From assembly GCA_946479905.1 (NCBI GenBank), contig CAMLIA010000005.1, forward strand, positions 1-56,763: a DNA stretch of 56,763 nucleotides, read 5' to 3'. The position numbers and the translations under genes were made by a program. A model generated the notes under the pieces. The model searched no databases and was not told the DNA's origin. It saw nothing but the letters and a program-made list of their open reading frames with translations. This stretch comes from an uncultured Frankiales bacterium (GTDB lineage: Bacteria > Actinomycetota > Actinomycetes > Mycobacteriales > SCTD01). How positions within the stretch are numbered: the first letter of the stretch is position 1; each line of letters starts with the position of its first letter. Positions 22,776 through 30,461 of the stretch are shown piece after piece.

Positions 22776-23912
22776 ATGGTCAGTCCCGACGTGACCCCGT
22801 ACGTCGACTTGCGGGTGTTGGACCGCGACGCCCAGGACGTGTTCGAGGCGGCGTTGACGAACCTGCTCACCTACCTGCCGGAGTGGGTGCCCCGCGAGGG
22901 GCAGACCGAGGTGCTGCTGCTGGAGTCCCTCGCCCTCGAGGTCGAGGAGAGCATCTTCGCCGTCAACCGTGTCCCCGGCGCGGTCGTGGAGGTGCTGCTG
23001 CGGCTCTACGGCATCGACCGCGACCTGGGTGCGCCCCCGGTGACGACGTTGCAGTTCACCGCCACCAACAGCGCCGGCTACACGATCCCGGCCGGCACCC
23101 GTGTGGTGCTGCAGCTCTCCGGTGGCGACGGGGAGGACGTGGTCGTGTTCGCCACCGACGTCCCGCTCGTCATCCCCGCCGGCTCCACGACCGGGACGGT
23201 GACCGCGACCGGTGACCGGTCGACGTCTGCCGCGAACGGCACCGTCGTCGGCGCCCCGGTGCAGCTGCTGGACTCGGTGTCTGCGGTGGAGGCGGTCACC
23301 CTGTTCGCGACCGTGTCCGCTGGCCGCGACGAGGAGCTGGACGAGGATTGGTTCGCACGCGGCGTGCAGCGGTTCTCGCGGCTCGCGGAGACGCTCGTGC
23401 TGCCAGCCCACTTCACGGCTGCCGCGCTTGAGCACCCGGAGGTGGCACGCGCGACCACGATCGACAACTTCAACGCCGCAGCCGGCACCGGTGCCCCCGG
23501 CGACCATCCGGGGCATGTGACGGTCGTCGTGTACGGCGAGTCCGCCGTGGTCGACCCGGCGGTGGTGACGGCGATGCAGACCGACTTCGACGCCCGCGCC
23601 CAGGCGAACCTCGCCGTCCACATGGCTGACCCGACCCTGACGGCGGTCGACGTCGCCGCGACGGTGGTCGCCGCGGTCGGCTACCCGTCCGCGACGGTGC
23701 AGGCGAACTGTGCGGCGGCGCTTGCCGACTACCTGTCCCCGACCACCTGGGAGTGGGGCACGACCGTGTACGTCAACGAGCTCATCGCCCTGCTGGACCG
23801 GGTGGAGGGTGTGGAGCGGGTCACTTCGATCACCACCCCGGCGACGGATGAGGCGTTGACCGGTGTCGCTCCGCTCGTCACCCCCGGCACGTTCACCATC
23901 ACGGTGACCTGA
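22776..23912 (+). CDS. Baseplate J-like protein
   Basis: The 378-aa protein matches the baseplate J family: an N-terminal YLPEWVPREGQTEVLLLESL block, ADVP-like beta domains in the middle (VVFATDVPLVIPAGSTTGTV), and the conserved GRDEELDEDWFARGVQRFSR region followed by PEVARATTIDNF. The protein forms the wedge that surrounds the hub. Confidence 0.93.
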   Translation: MVSPDVTPYVDLRVLDRDAQDVFEAALTNLLTYLPEWVPREGQTEVLLLESLALEVEESIFAVNRVPGAVVEVLLRLYGIDRDLGAPPVTTLQFTATNSAGYTIPAGTRVVLQLSGGDGEDVVVFATDVPLVIPAGSTTGTVTATGDRSTSAANGTVVGAPVQLLDSVSAVEAVTLFATVSAGRDEELDEDWFARGVQRFSRLAETLVLPAHFTAAALEHPEVARATTIDNFNAAAGTGAPGDHPGHVTVVVYGESAVVDPAVVTAMQTDFDARAQANLAVHMADPTLTAVDVAATVVAAVGYPSATVQANCAAALADYLSPTTWEWGTTVYVNELIALLDRVEGVERVTSITTPATDEALTGVAPLVTPGTFTITVT

Positions 23913-23913
23913 C

Positions 23914-24573
23914 GTGCCGCGCCCCGTCCTGTCCCCCGACCCCGGTCCGGCCCTCGAGCGGCTCTACGACGCTCTCCCGGACCACTACCGGTCTGCCGAC
24001 GAGCCGGCCGGGTTCCCGCTGTACCGCTGGCTCGCCGGCGTGGTGGGCCAGCTGGGGGAGATCGACGCACTGATCGACGGCATCGACTACGACGACACGG
24101 TGCCCGGTGACACGTCCACGCTCGCGGACCCGCAGGTGGCACCGGTTGCGTGGCTGCCGTGGATCGCGCAGCTCGTGGGTGTCCGCCTGTCGGCGGATCT
24201 GACCGAGCAGCAGGCCCGTGACGCCGTCCAGTTCGCGTCCTCGGGCTGGCGTGCTGGCACGAAGCAGGCGATCGCCGATGCTGCCCGCTCCGAGCTCACC
24301 GACACCAAGTACGCCGTGGTCTACGACCACTCGATCGCGAACCCCGGCGACGGTGGCCCCTGGGACGTGATGATCCTGACCCGCACCTCGGAGACCCCGG
24401 ATCCGGCTGCGGTGCTCGCCGCGGTGATCGCTCGTGGCGCGAAACCCGCCGGCGTGGTGCTGCATCACCGCACCTACGAGTCGGGCTGGGATACCGTGAC
24501 GAGCACGTATCCGACGTGGGCGGACTGGCAGGCAGCCGGCTCGTGGGCAGCTATTGAGGAGGCCGGGCTATGA
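23914..24573 (+). CDS. Tail protein I (P2 gpI-like)
   Basis: The 219-aa protein starts at GTG 23914. It has the PLYRWLAGVVGQLGEIDALI and WLPWIAQLVGVRL segments typical of the phage tail protein I/gp6-like family, and the usual position after baseplate J. It completes the wedge and connects to the fibre encoded next, whose start overlaps its stop. Confidence 0.85.
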   Translation: MPRPVLSPDPGPALERLYDALPDHYRSADEPAGFPLYRWLAGVVGQLGEIDALIDGIDYDDTVPGDTSTLADPQVAPVAWLPWIAQLVGVRLSADLTEQQARDAVQFASSGWRAGTKQAIADAARSELTDTKYAVVYDHSIANPGDGGPWDVMILTRTSETPDPAAVLAAVIARGAKPAGVVLHHRTYESGWDTVTSTYPTWADWQAAGSWAAIEEAGL

Positions 24574-26186
24574 CGGTGACCACGACGACTCGGCTGGGGC
24601 TGACCCGCTGGTCGGCGGACTCCGATCCGATCACCCGGCCGCAGATGGACGACTCCCACGCGGCGCTGGAGGACAACGCGGTCATCTTCGACCGGGGCAC
24701 CCTCGCCGCCCGTGGCGCGGCCGGCACTGTGGGTCGGTTCTACGAGGTCACCGACGCGGCGGCGGAGGCTCCGACGCTGTTCTGGGACAACGGGTCCGCC
24801 TGGGTGGAGATCCGGCCCGACCTGACCGGGTACGCCACCGATGCGGCGTTGACGTCCGGGCTCGCCGGCAAGGCGGCGACCGTCCACACCCACACCCGGT
24901 CACAGATCACCGACTTCGCCCACTCGCATGTGCTCGCGGATCTGCCGGTGGCGACGTCGGGGACCAGCTCGGCCACCCAGCTGGTCCGTGCGGACGACGC
25001 CCGGCTCTCCGACGCCCGTACGCCGGTCGCCCACACGCACACCAAGTCACAGATCACTGACTTCGCGCACTCGCATGCGCTCGGCGATCTGCCTGTCGCG
25101 GCGTCCGGTGCGAGCTCGGCCACGTCGCTGGTGCGCGCCGACGACTCCCGCCTCTCCGACGCGCGTACGCCGACCGCCCACACGCACGCGATCGCCGATC
25201 TGCCGGTCGCTGCGTCGGGCACGTCGTCCACCACCCAGCTGGTGCGCGCCGACGACGCGCGGCTCTCCGACCCGCGCACCCCGACCGGTGCAGCAGGCGG
25301 TGACCTGACCGGGTCGTACCCGAGCCCCTCCATCGCGGCCGGCGCGGTCGGCTCGAACGAGATCAACGCCGCCATCAAGGATCCGGTCGCCGGCACCGCA
25401 GGGTTGCGGACCCTCGGCACCGGGGCGCAGCAGGCTGCCGCCGGCAACGACTCGCGGCTGTCGAACTCGCGCACCCCGTCGGGTGCTGCGGGCGGCGACC
25501 TGTCCGGCACCTACCCGAACCCGACGATCGCGGCCGGTGCTGTGGGGGCGGCGGAGATCGCGGCGGGTGCTGTGGGGTCGGCGGAGATCGCGGCCGCGAT
25601 CAAGGACGCCGCTGCAGGCACCGCCTCGCTGCGGACGCTGGGCACCGGCTCGCTGCAGGCTGCAGCCGGCAACCACGGCCACACGAAGTCCCAGATCACC
25701 GACCTCGGGACCATCGGTACGGCCGCCGCGCTGAACTTCGGCACTGGCATGGACGACCTCTCGAAGAACTCTCAGCTCCTCAAGACCACCAAGGCGTCGC
25801 GGGCCACGAACCTGAACGCGAACTCCGGGACTAGCACCCCTCTCATCTTCAACGCCTTCACGATCGACCAAAACTCGGCATACACCAGCGGGTCGTCCGA
25901 ACTCCACATCCCACCGGGAACTTCCCTCATCTCGGTGTGGCTGATCATCGCCAACGTCGAGTTCGAGTCCAACTCCAGCGGTCGCCGCACCGCCTTCATC
26001 GTCGTCGACGGCACTGAGGTGGCCAAGGAGTCTACGAACGCGGTCGCCGGGACCACCACGAACCTCAGCATGGCGGCTGTCGTGAACGCGGGGAACGTGG
26101 ACGTGCATGTGAGTGCCTTCCACAACGCCGGAGTCAGCTTGTCCGTCGGTGGCGATCTCACGATCGTCAAACTGTCTCCGATGTAA
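24570..26186 (+). CDS. Tail fibre / receptor-binding protein built of tandem repeats
   Basis: The 538-aa protein has a baseplate-binding N-terminus (about 1-100). It continues with two 49-residue repeats containing HTHT...FAHSH motifs and a third shortened copy, then two GGDLxGxYPxPxI repeats, and a C-terminal ~145-residue beta domain (LHIPPGTSLISVWLIIANVE; VGGDLTIVKLSPM). HxH repeats in other fibres can bind metal along a trimer axis. The C-terminal domain is the likely receptor-binding tip. Its codons look less GC-biased than the repeats, which suggests exchange. Confidence 0.88.
   Translation: MTVTTTTRLGLTRWSADSDPITRPQMDDSHAALEDNAVIFDRGTLAARGAAGTVGRFYEVTDAAAEAPTLFWDNGSAWVEIRPDLTGYATDAALTSGLAGKAATVHTHTRSQITDFAHSHVLADLPVATSGTSSATQLVRADDARLSDARTPVAHTHTKSQITDFAHSHALGDLPVAASGASSATSLVRADDSRLSDARTPTAHTHAIADLPVAASGTSSTTQLVRADDARLSDPRTPTGAAGGDLTGSYPSPSIAAGAVGSNEINAAIKDPVAGTAGLRTLGTGAQQAAAGNDSRLSNSRTPSGAAGGDLSGTYPNPTIAAGAVGAAEIAAGAVGSAEIAAAIKDAAAGTASLRTLGTGSLQAAAGNHGHTKSQITDLGTIGTAAALNFGTGMDDLSKNSQLLKTTKASRATNLNANSGTSTPLIFNAFTIDQNSAYTSGSSELHIPPGTSLISVWLIIANVEFESNSSGRRTAFIVVDGTEVAKESTNAVAGTTTNLSMAAVVNAGNVDVHVSAFHNAGVSLSVGGDLTIVKLSPM
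24885..25289 (+). repeat. Tandem 147-bp repeats (type A) in the fibre gene
   Basis: Copies run 24885-25031 and 25032-25178, with a shortened third at 25179-25289 that lacks about 12 codons after HTH. They encode HTHTxSQITDFAHSH followed by LVRADDxRLSDxRTP. Similarity at the DNA level makes expansion or contraction by slippage plausible. Confidence 0.85.
25290..25670 (+). repeat. Imperfect ~190-bp repeats (type B) in the fibre gene
   Basis: Two copies encode GAAGGDLxGxYPxPxIAAG, then AAIKDxxAGTA, then LRTLGTGxxQAAAGN. The second copy holds an extra internal duplication of AAGAVGxAEI. Confidence 0.75.
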
Positions 26187-26224
26187 GCAACACCGGGTTC
26201 CCGCCGCTCGAGCCGCCGTGGGGA

Positions 26225-26230
26225 TACCCT
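26225..26230 (+). promoter_or_regulatory. -10-like TACCCT for the lysis operon
   Basis: GGGATACCCT is followed by exactly 6 nt and ATG 26237, with no ribosome site. This is the clearest leaderless arrangement in the window. The 50-nt gap after the fibre gene holds nothing else that I can identify. Confidence 0.5.
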
Positions 26231-26236
26231 GCGATC

Positions 26237-26980
26237 ATGCCCACCCTGCCGTCGTACGCCGAAATGTTCCGCGGCCACCCCGCCTGCCCCTGCCAGGTCG
26301 AGTGGATCCCCGTGTTCGAGGCGTACCTGCAGGCACTCGGCCTCATCGACGGTGAGCTGCCGATCGCGCAGCTGATCGGCTTCTACTCCGGGTCCGGTTC
26401 CACCCACGGCGACCCGAACGGCGACGGGCTCCGCAAGGGCGGCGGCTGCATCGACTTCATGGTCGCCGGCCGGCTCGCCGATCAGGTGATCGCAGCAGCC
26501 CGCGACTGCGGCGCGGACCCGTCGTGGCACCGGCTCCCCGGCTGGGACAACGGCGGCGGCGTCGAGCACGACCACGTCGGACTCCGTGGCTGCCCGCACC
26601 GCACCACCCAGGCGCTCGCCCAGGAGTACGCCGTGGACCACGACGGCGACGGACTCGTCGGCGATCGCCCCGACCCCGGACCCCGTCCTCTCTCGCACCG
26701 CACCTGGCGCGAGGGCATCCAGTGGGCGCGAGCCCGAATCGAGGAGCTGAACGACATGCAGCTGTCCGACAAGATCGACCCCAAGAACCCCGACTCCCCC
26801 ACCGTCGGCGGCCTGTTCCGACAGCTCGACCGGTTCATCGACCGCACCGACAACCGGCTCGCCGGACTCAAGGGCGACCTGCTCGCCGCGATCGACGCAC
26901 TCCCGGACGGGGCCACCAAGGCCGACGTGCGCCGCGTGGTCGCCTCCGAGCTCGCGAAGCTCGACACCACGAGCGGGTGA
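26237..26980 (+). CDS. Endolysin, M15-like peptidase fold
   Basis: The 247-aa protein begins with the YAEMFRGHPACPCQVEWIPV block common to actinophage lysins. Candidate zinc ligands follow in the order seen in M15 peptidases: STHGDP (His57), CIDF (Asp73) and EHDHVGL (His111/His113). A DGDGLVGD Ca-like loop and an HRTWREGIQWARARI segment lie near the middle. The C-terminal ~75 residues are helical and may oligomerise or bind the wall. It probably cleaves peptidoglycan peptides to release progeny. Confidence 0.82.
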   Translation: MPTLPSYAEMFRGHPACPCQVEWIPVFEAYLQALGLIDGELPIAQLIGFYSGSGSTHGDPNGDGLRKGGGCIDFMVAGRLADQVIAAARDCGADPSWHRLPGWDNGGGVEHDHVGLRGCPHRTTQALAQEYAVDHDGDGLVGDRPDPGPRPLSHRTWREGIQWARARIEELNDMQLSDKIDPKNPDSPTVGGLFRQLDRFIDRTDNRLAGLKGDLLAAIDALPDGATKADVRRVVASELAKLDTTSG

Positions 26981-26984
26981 CGTC

Positions 26985-27434
26985 ATGGTGCCGTCCGCGC
27001 CGTTCGCTGCAGCAGCCATGCTCGCAGCGGTCGTCACGCTCGACGTCCCGCACCTGCAACCCCTCTCGGACGACCCGGTCATCATCGGAGTCGCAGACGT
27101 GGCGCGGGTGACGATGCTGATCGTCGGGCTATGCCTGGTCGCCGTCGCCACCCGGCAGATCATCGTCGCCCCCCGCTACGTCGACACCACGATGTTCATC
27201 TCCGGGTTCCGCTGGCGCACGTTCGCCATGTGTACCGGGCTGCTGTACGTCTGCACGTCCGCCTACGACCGGATCGGCCAGCCGGTCACGATCCAGTTCG
27301 TCCTCGCGCTGCTGTTCGTCCTCGCCGCGTTCAAGGCGATCGTGGAGGCGGCGTCCCTGCCCCGCCCACAGCTGCGGCACGAGCAGGCGCTGAGGGAGTA
27401 CACGCCTCCCAGCCGCCGCGAACGCGAGGCGTAG
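26985..27434 (+). CDS. Multi-pass membrane protein of the lysis module
   Basis: The 149-aa protein has three or four hydrophobic segments (about 5-22, 33-56, 72-92, 96-118) and a charged cytoplasmic tail (PPSRREREA). The position directly after the endolysin suggests a holin or holin-associated role, but several membrane proteins here compete for that title. Confidence 0.72.
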   Translation: MVPSAPFAAAAMLAAVVTLDVPHLQPLSDDPVIIGVADVARVTMLIVGLCLVAVATRQIIVAPRYVDTTMFISGFRWRTFAMCTGLLYVCTSAYDRIGQPVTIQFVLALLFVLAAFKAIVEAASLPRPQLRHEQALREYTPPSRREREA

Positions 27435-27437
27435 GCC

Positions 27438-27731
27438 GTGCTGTCGGTGCTGACCAGCGTGCTAGCCCTCGCGGCCGACGCGGCACCGGGACTGGACATC
27501 GGCACCGGGCTGCTGGTCTACGGACCGTTGGGGATCATGGTCGCCGGCTTCATGTTCGGCTACATCGTCCCCGGCCCCACCCACAAGCGGATCGTGGAGG
27601 AGAACGACCGACTCCGTAACCTGATCGACGAGAAGGTCTGGCCGACCATCAATGACGCCACCGCAGCGATGAAGGACTCCACGGACGTTGTCCGGGAGGC
27701 GCTGCGGGTTCTGCCTCGCGACAGGTCGTGA
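27438..27731 (+). CDS. Single-pass membrane protein with a coiled coil; holin candidate
   Basis: The 97-aa protein starts at GTG 27438. One or two hydrophobic segments (about 1-15 and 22-46, including GIMVAGFMFGYIVPG) are followed by a charged helix (RIVEENDRLRNLIDEKVWPT). Many actinophages carry such a protein beside the endolysin. Confidence 0.72.
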   Translation: MLSVLTSVLALAADAAPGLDIGTGLLVYGPLGIMVAGFMFGYIVPGPTHKRIVEENDRLRNLIDEKVWPTINDATAAMKDSTDVVREALRVLPRDRS

Positions 27732-27919
27732 TCATGAACTGGCCGTGGGCACAGCCCAAGCAGCATGACGAGCCGGTCGACGTCGTCGCGGAGCGGCTCG
27801 CACGGGTCGCAGATGAGCTCGAAAACGCCACCCAAGAACTACGCTCCCTGGTGGGCGGACTTCGGGGTTCGGCCGGCGCCGGGTCGGAGAGGGGCGTGGA
27901 CGATGAGCAGCAGCGGTGA
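27728..27919 (+). CDS. 63-aa helical protein in the lysis module
   Basis: It starts at GTG 27728 (over the previous TGA) or ATG 27734. The middle forms a short amphipathic helix (VVAERLARVADELENATQEL). There is no membrane segment. It overlaps the next gene by 17 nt. Confidence 0.6.
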   Translation: MIMNWPWAQPKQHDEPVDVVAERLARVADELENATQELRSLVGGLRGSAGAGSERGVDDEQQR

Positions 27920-28478
27920 CGAGGAAGCCGTCATCAAGGGCGACCTCCGGTCGCTCGGCGAGCTCGTGCAGTCGCTGAACGCCCGCAACACCGCCATCAA
28001 CGCCCTGTCGCGGAACGTCGAGAGCCTCATCCCTGAGGTCCGCGAGCTGCGCCGCGAAGTGGACACTCGGCCCACCGCCGACGAGCTCACCTACAAGCGT
28101 CGCCGCGGGATCGCGGCCGCTTTGCTGTTCGGGACGTTCATCATCTTCGCCCACGACGAGCACATCGAGCACTGCTCGCCCGGCTCGCAGGCCAACGCCG
28201 TCCTCGAGTACCTGATCCAGCATCCGGGCCGGAAGCTGACGCCGCACAAGTTCGAGCAGGTCGTGGAGGACGCGCAGCCGACCTACGAGTGCGACCTGAC
28301 GTTCCCGCTGCACGCCCACGGTGTGCGCAGGAACCCCGCCGACCTGCACCGCATCTTCGGCCACGAATACACCGACGCGAACACGGCCGGCGCGCTGCTG
28401 TACCTGCTCGTCGGTGGCATCCTCTACCTGTGGGCGCGAGTCCCGCGCCGTCGTACGAGCACCACTCACCGTCGCTAA
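27903..28478 (+). CDS. 191-aa membrane protein with coiled coil
   Basis: ATG 27903 begins MSSSGDEEAVIKGDLRSLGE. A coiled coil at about 15-65 precedes a hydrophobic segment (IAAALLFGTFIIFAH), a soluble domain with two Cys and several His (about 85-160), and a final hydrophobic segment near 167-180. The two-helix topology with a central domain could be a spanin-like or antiholin component. This is inference. Confidence 0.7.
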   Translation: MSSSGDEEAVIKGDLRSLGELVQSLNARNTAINALSRNVESLIPEVRELRREVDTRPTADELTYKRRRGIAAALLFGTFIIFAHDEHIEHCSPGSQANAVLEYLIQHPGRKLTPHKFEQVVEDAQPTYECDLTFPLHAHGVRRNPADLHRIFGHEYTDANTAGALLYLLVGGILYLWARVPRRRTSTTHRR

Positions 28479-28490
28479 GGAGCGATCATC

Positions 28491-28991
28491 ATGGCAGTCC
28501 CCGCACCGGTGGAGGTCCAGCCTCCGTCGTCCACCCTCACCCCGTCGCTGGTCCGAACGCTGGTGCCGCTGCTCGTGGGCATCGTGGCGACGTGGGTCGC
28601 CCGCAAGCTCGGGCTCGACCCGAAGGATCCGATCCTGTCCTCGGCGATCACGATCGGGTTCTCCTACGTCTACTACGTCGTGGTCCGGTTCCTCGAGGTG
28701 TTCGCCTCCGACAAGTGGGGCTACATCCTCGGGCTGCGGAAGCTGCCGGTGTACGCCGACCCGCCGCTGCCGGCGACCGTGATCGCCACCCCGAAGGACC
28801 AGCCGAACCCGCGTCGTGACCTGGGCGAGTTCTCCGCCGGCGGCGCCCTGATCGTCGTGTTCCTGGTGCTGCTGGTGATCGCGCTGCTGACGAACACCCA
28901 CTGGCTGTTCATCGTGTCCCTGATCGGGGTCGTGGCCGGTGTGGTGGTCCTCGCCGTCGGCCCGCGCAACGGCGGGTCGCGGCGCCTGTGA
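28491..28991 (+). CDS. Membrane protein, holin candidate
   Basis: The 166-aa protein has hydrophobic segments at about 20-38, 48-66 and two near 118-155. The stretch LVPLLVGIVATWVARKLGLD followed by a YVYYVVVRFLE helix recurs in actinophage holin-region proteins. Ribosome site TAAGGAGCG. Its stop overlaps the protease gene. Confidence 0.72.
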   Translation: MAVPAPVEVQPPSSTLTPSLVRTLVPLLVGIVATWVARKLGLDPKDPILSSAITIGFSYVYYVVVRFLEVFASDKWGYILGLRKLPVYADPPLPATVIATPKDQPNPRRDLGEFSAGGALIVVFLVLLVIALLTNTHWLFIVSLIGVVAGVVVLAVGPRNGGSRRL

Positions 28992-29773
28992 CCGTCCAGC
29001 TCCGCAACGGCACGGAGGTGGCCGACCCGCGTCTGGGCCGGCTGCCTCTGTTCGACCCGGCGTCGCGGAACTTCCAGATCCGGGAGCTGCTCGCGGCCAC
29101 GGATCTGCGGGCGACGCACGGGAAGTACTGGCTGCCCGGTCCGACGCTCGACCAGGGCAGGGAGGGGCAGTGCGTCTCGGAGTCCACCCACGACGCCAGG
29201 AACGGTTCCCCGATCCGCACCAAGCCGGTCGTGACGGCGTTCTCGGCGCGGCACGACTTCTACCACGAGTGCCAGCACAAGGATCCGTGGCCGGGCTGCG
29301 AGCTCGGCCCGGCCTGCCCGATCGAGCCGTCCCCGACCACCTACGGCGGCACCGCCGTCCTGACCGCCGCACAGTTGGGCAAGGAGCGCGGCTGGTGGCG
29401 GGAGTACCGCTGGCTCGGTGCCGGGTCCGGCCGGCTCGAGGACGACCTGATCGAGACGCTCGCGACCGTGGGCGGGATCGTGTTCGGGATCCCGTGGCGC
29501 GACTCCATGTACGAGACCAGCCCGTCGGGGCTGGTGGACGTGTCCGGCAAGACCGTCGGCGGGCACGCGATCCACGGCTGGGAGTGGGCTCCGACGCAGC
29601 GGATGCCCGCGCACTGGTCGGGGACGAAGCCGGGGGTGTGGTGGCACAACTCGTGGGGTCCGTCGTACGGGGTGTCCCGGCGCGGCTACACCGGATGCGG
29701 GTTCATCCTGCTCGACGATCTGCTGGGGCTGCTCGCTGATGACGGCGAAGGAATGGTCCCGATCGAGCGCTGA
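28988..29773 (+). CDS. Papain-like (C1A family) cysteine protease
   Basis: The 261-aa protein starts at GTG 28988. The full catalytic set is present: Gln56 and Cys62 in LDQGREGQCVSES, His193 in GGHAIHGWEW and Asn221 in WWHNSWGPSYG. There is no visible propeptide or signal peptide. It is the last gene before the convergent terminator. Roles could include processing a virion or lysis protein, or attacking a host or surface protein. The target is unknown. Confidence 0.88.
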   Translation: MTVQLRNGTEVADPRLGRLPLFDPASRNFQIRELLAATDLRATHGKYWLPGPTLDQGREGQCVSESTHDARNGSPIRTKPVVTAFSARHDFYHECQHKDPWPGCELGPACPIEPSPTTYGGTAVLTAAQLGKERGWWREYRWLGAGSGRLEDDLIETLATVGGIVFGIPWRDSMYETSPSGLVDVSGKTVGGHAIHGWEWAPTQRMPAHWSGTKPGVWWHNSWGPSYGVSRRGYTGCGFILLDDLLGLLADDGEGMVPIER

Positions 29774-29785
29774 GCGCCCCGTAGT

Positions 29786-29816
29786 GGCCCGGTGGGGTGG
29801 TTGCCCCACCCTGGCC
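29786..29816. terminator. Convergent terminator between late genes and minus-strand block
   Basis: The core stem pairs 29791-29797 with 29804-29810 (GGTGGGG/CCCCACC), extended by GGCC (29786-29789) with GGCC (29813-29816). It lies between converging operons, so it can act on both strands. Confidence 0.65.
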
Positions 29817-29856
29817 CCCTGATCGATTGTGGGCCGGTTTCTGGCAGCCTCAGCCG

Positions 29857-30135
29857 CTAAATCGCGTCGCTGGTCACTTCCGCCGTCTCCACACGCCTGC
29901 CGAGGTGCCGGCGGCGGAGGCTGTACCGGGCGTCATCGCCCATCGGGATCCCGCCTGCCGGGTCGTACTCGTCGTACTCGTCGTCGTCGTCGAAGATGCC
30001 GAGGTGGTCGAGCATCTGCTCGGCTTCCTCGAGGCGGTCGCACAGCTCGAGGACCGCGACGTCGATCTGCTCGTGGGACGGGACGGGCCGGCCGAGCACC
30101 TGCGCGACCCGCGCCCGCGTCGAGCTGCTGGTCAC
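29857..30135 (-). CDS. 92-aa acidic protein, unknown
   Basis: GTG at 30135 overlaps the stop of the upstream minus-strand gene (GTGA). A helical segment (HEQIDVAVLELCDRLEEAEQ) precedes a highly acidic run (DDDDEYDEYD) and a basic end (RRRHLGRR). It is the last gene of this minus-strand operon. Confidence 0.65.
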   Translation of the reverse strand: MTSSSTRARVAQVLGRPVPSHEQIDVAVLELCDRLEEAEQMLDHLGIFDDDDEYDEYDPAGGIPMGDDARYSLRRRHLGRRVETAEVTSDAI

Positions 30136-30461
30136 AGGTTCTCGCCGAGGAGGTGCAGCACGTCCTCGAGCTTGATCCAGAGCCGGTTCGGGTAGCCGTG
30201 GTTGCCGGTGATCTTCTGCTCGCCGTCGACGTCCTCGATCGCCACCGAGCGCGGCATCCGCCGCAGCTTCTCTGCGATGTCGTGGCGGATCTCCGAGGCG
30301 GTGACGTGCGCGCCGTCGCGCAGCTCGCGGACCGTGCGGTTCTCGCTCGCCCCGACGACCTGCAGGATGATCCGGTCGCGGATCGTGTCGGCCAGCTCCT
30401 GCCGCCTGTTCGCCTCGCGCTGCCGCGTTGCCGCAGCCTCGCGGCCCTCGGGTGTGGTCAT
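30132..30461 (-). CDS. 109-aa protein with a winged-helix-like pattern
   Basis: The start at 30461 follows CTAGGAGGA on the minus strand. The order VRELRDGAHVTASEIRHDIA then LRRMPRSVAIEDVDGEQKIT resembles a winged-helix DNA-binding domain. This is a pattern-level inference. It overlaps the helicase stop by 4 nt, so it is co-expressed with the helicase. Confidence 0.65.
   Translation of the reverse strand: MTTPEGREAAATRQREANRRQELADTIRDRIILQVVGASENRTVRELRDGAHVTASEIRHDIAEKLRRMPRSVAIEDVDGEQKITGNHGYPNRLWIKLEDVLHLLGENL

Noticed and set aside
24885..25289. Tandem repeats considered as a CRISPR array
   Set aside because: The repeats are 147 bp, have no unique spacers, and encode in-frame protein repeats of a tail fibre.
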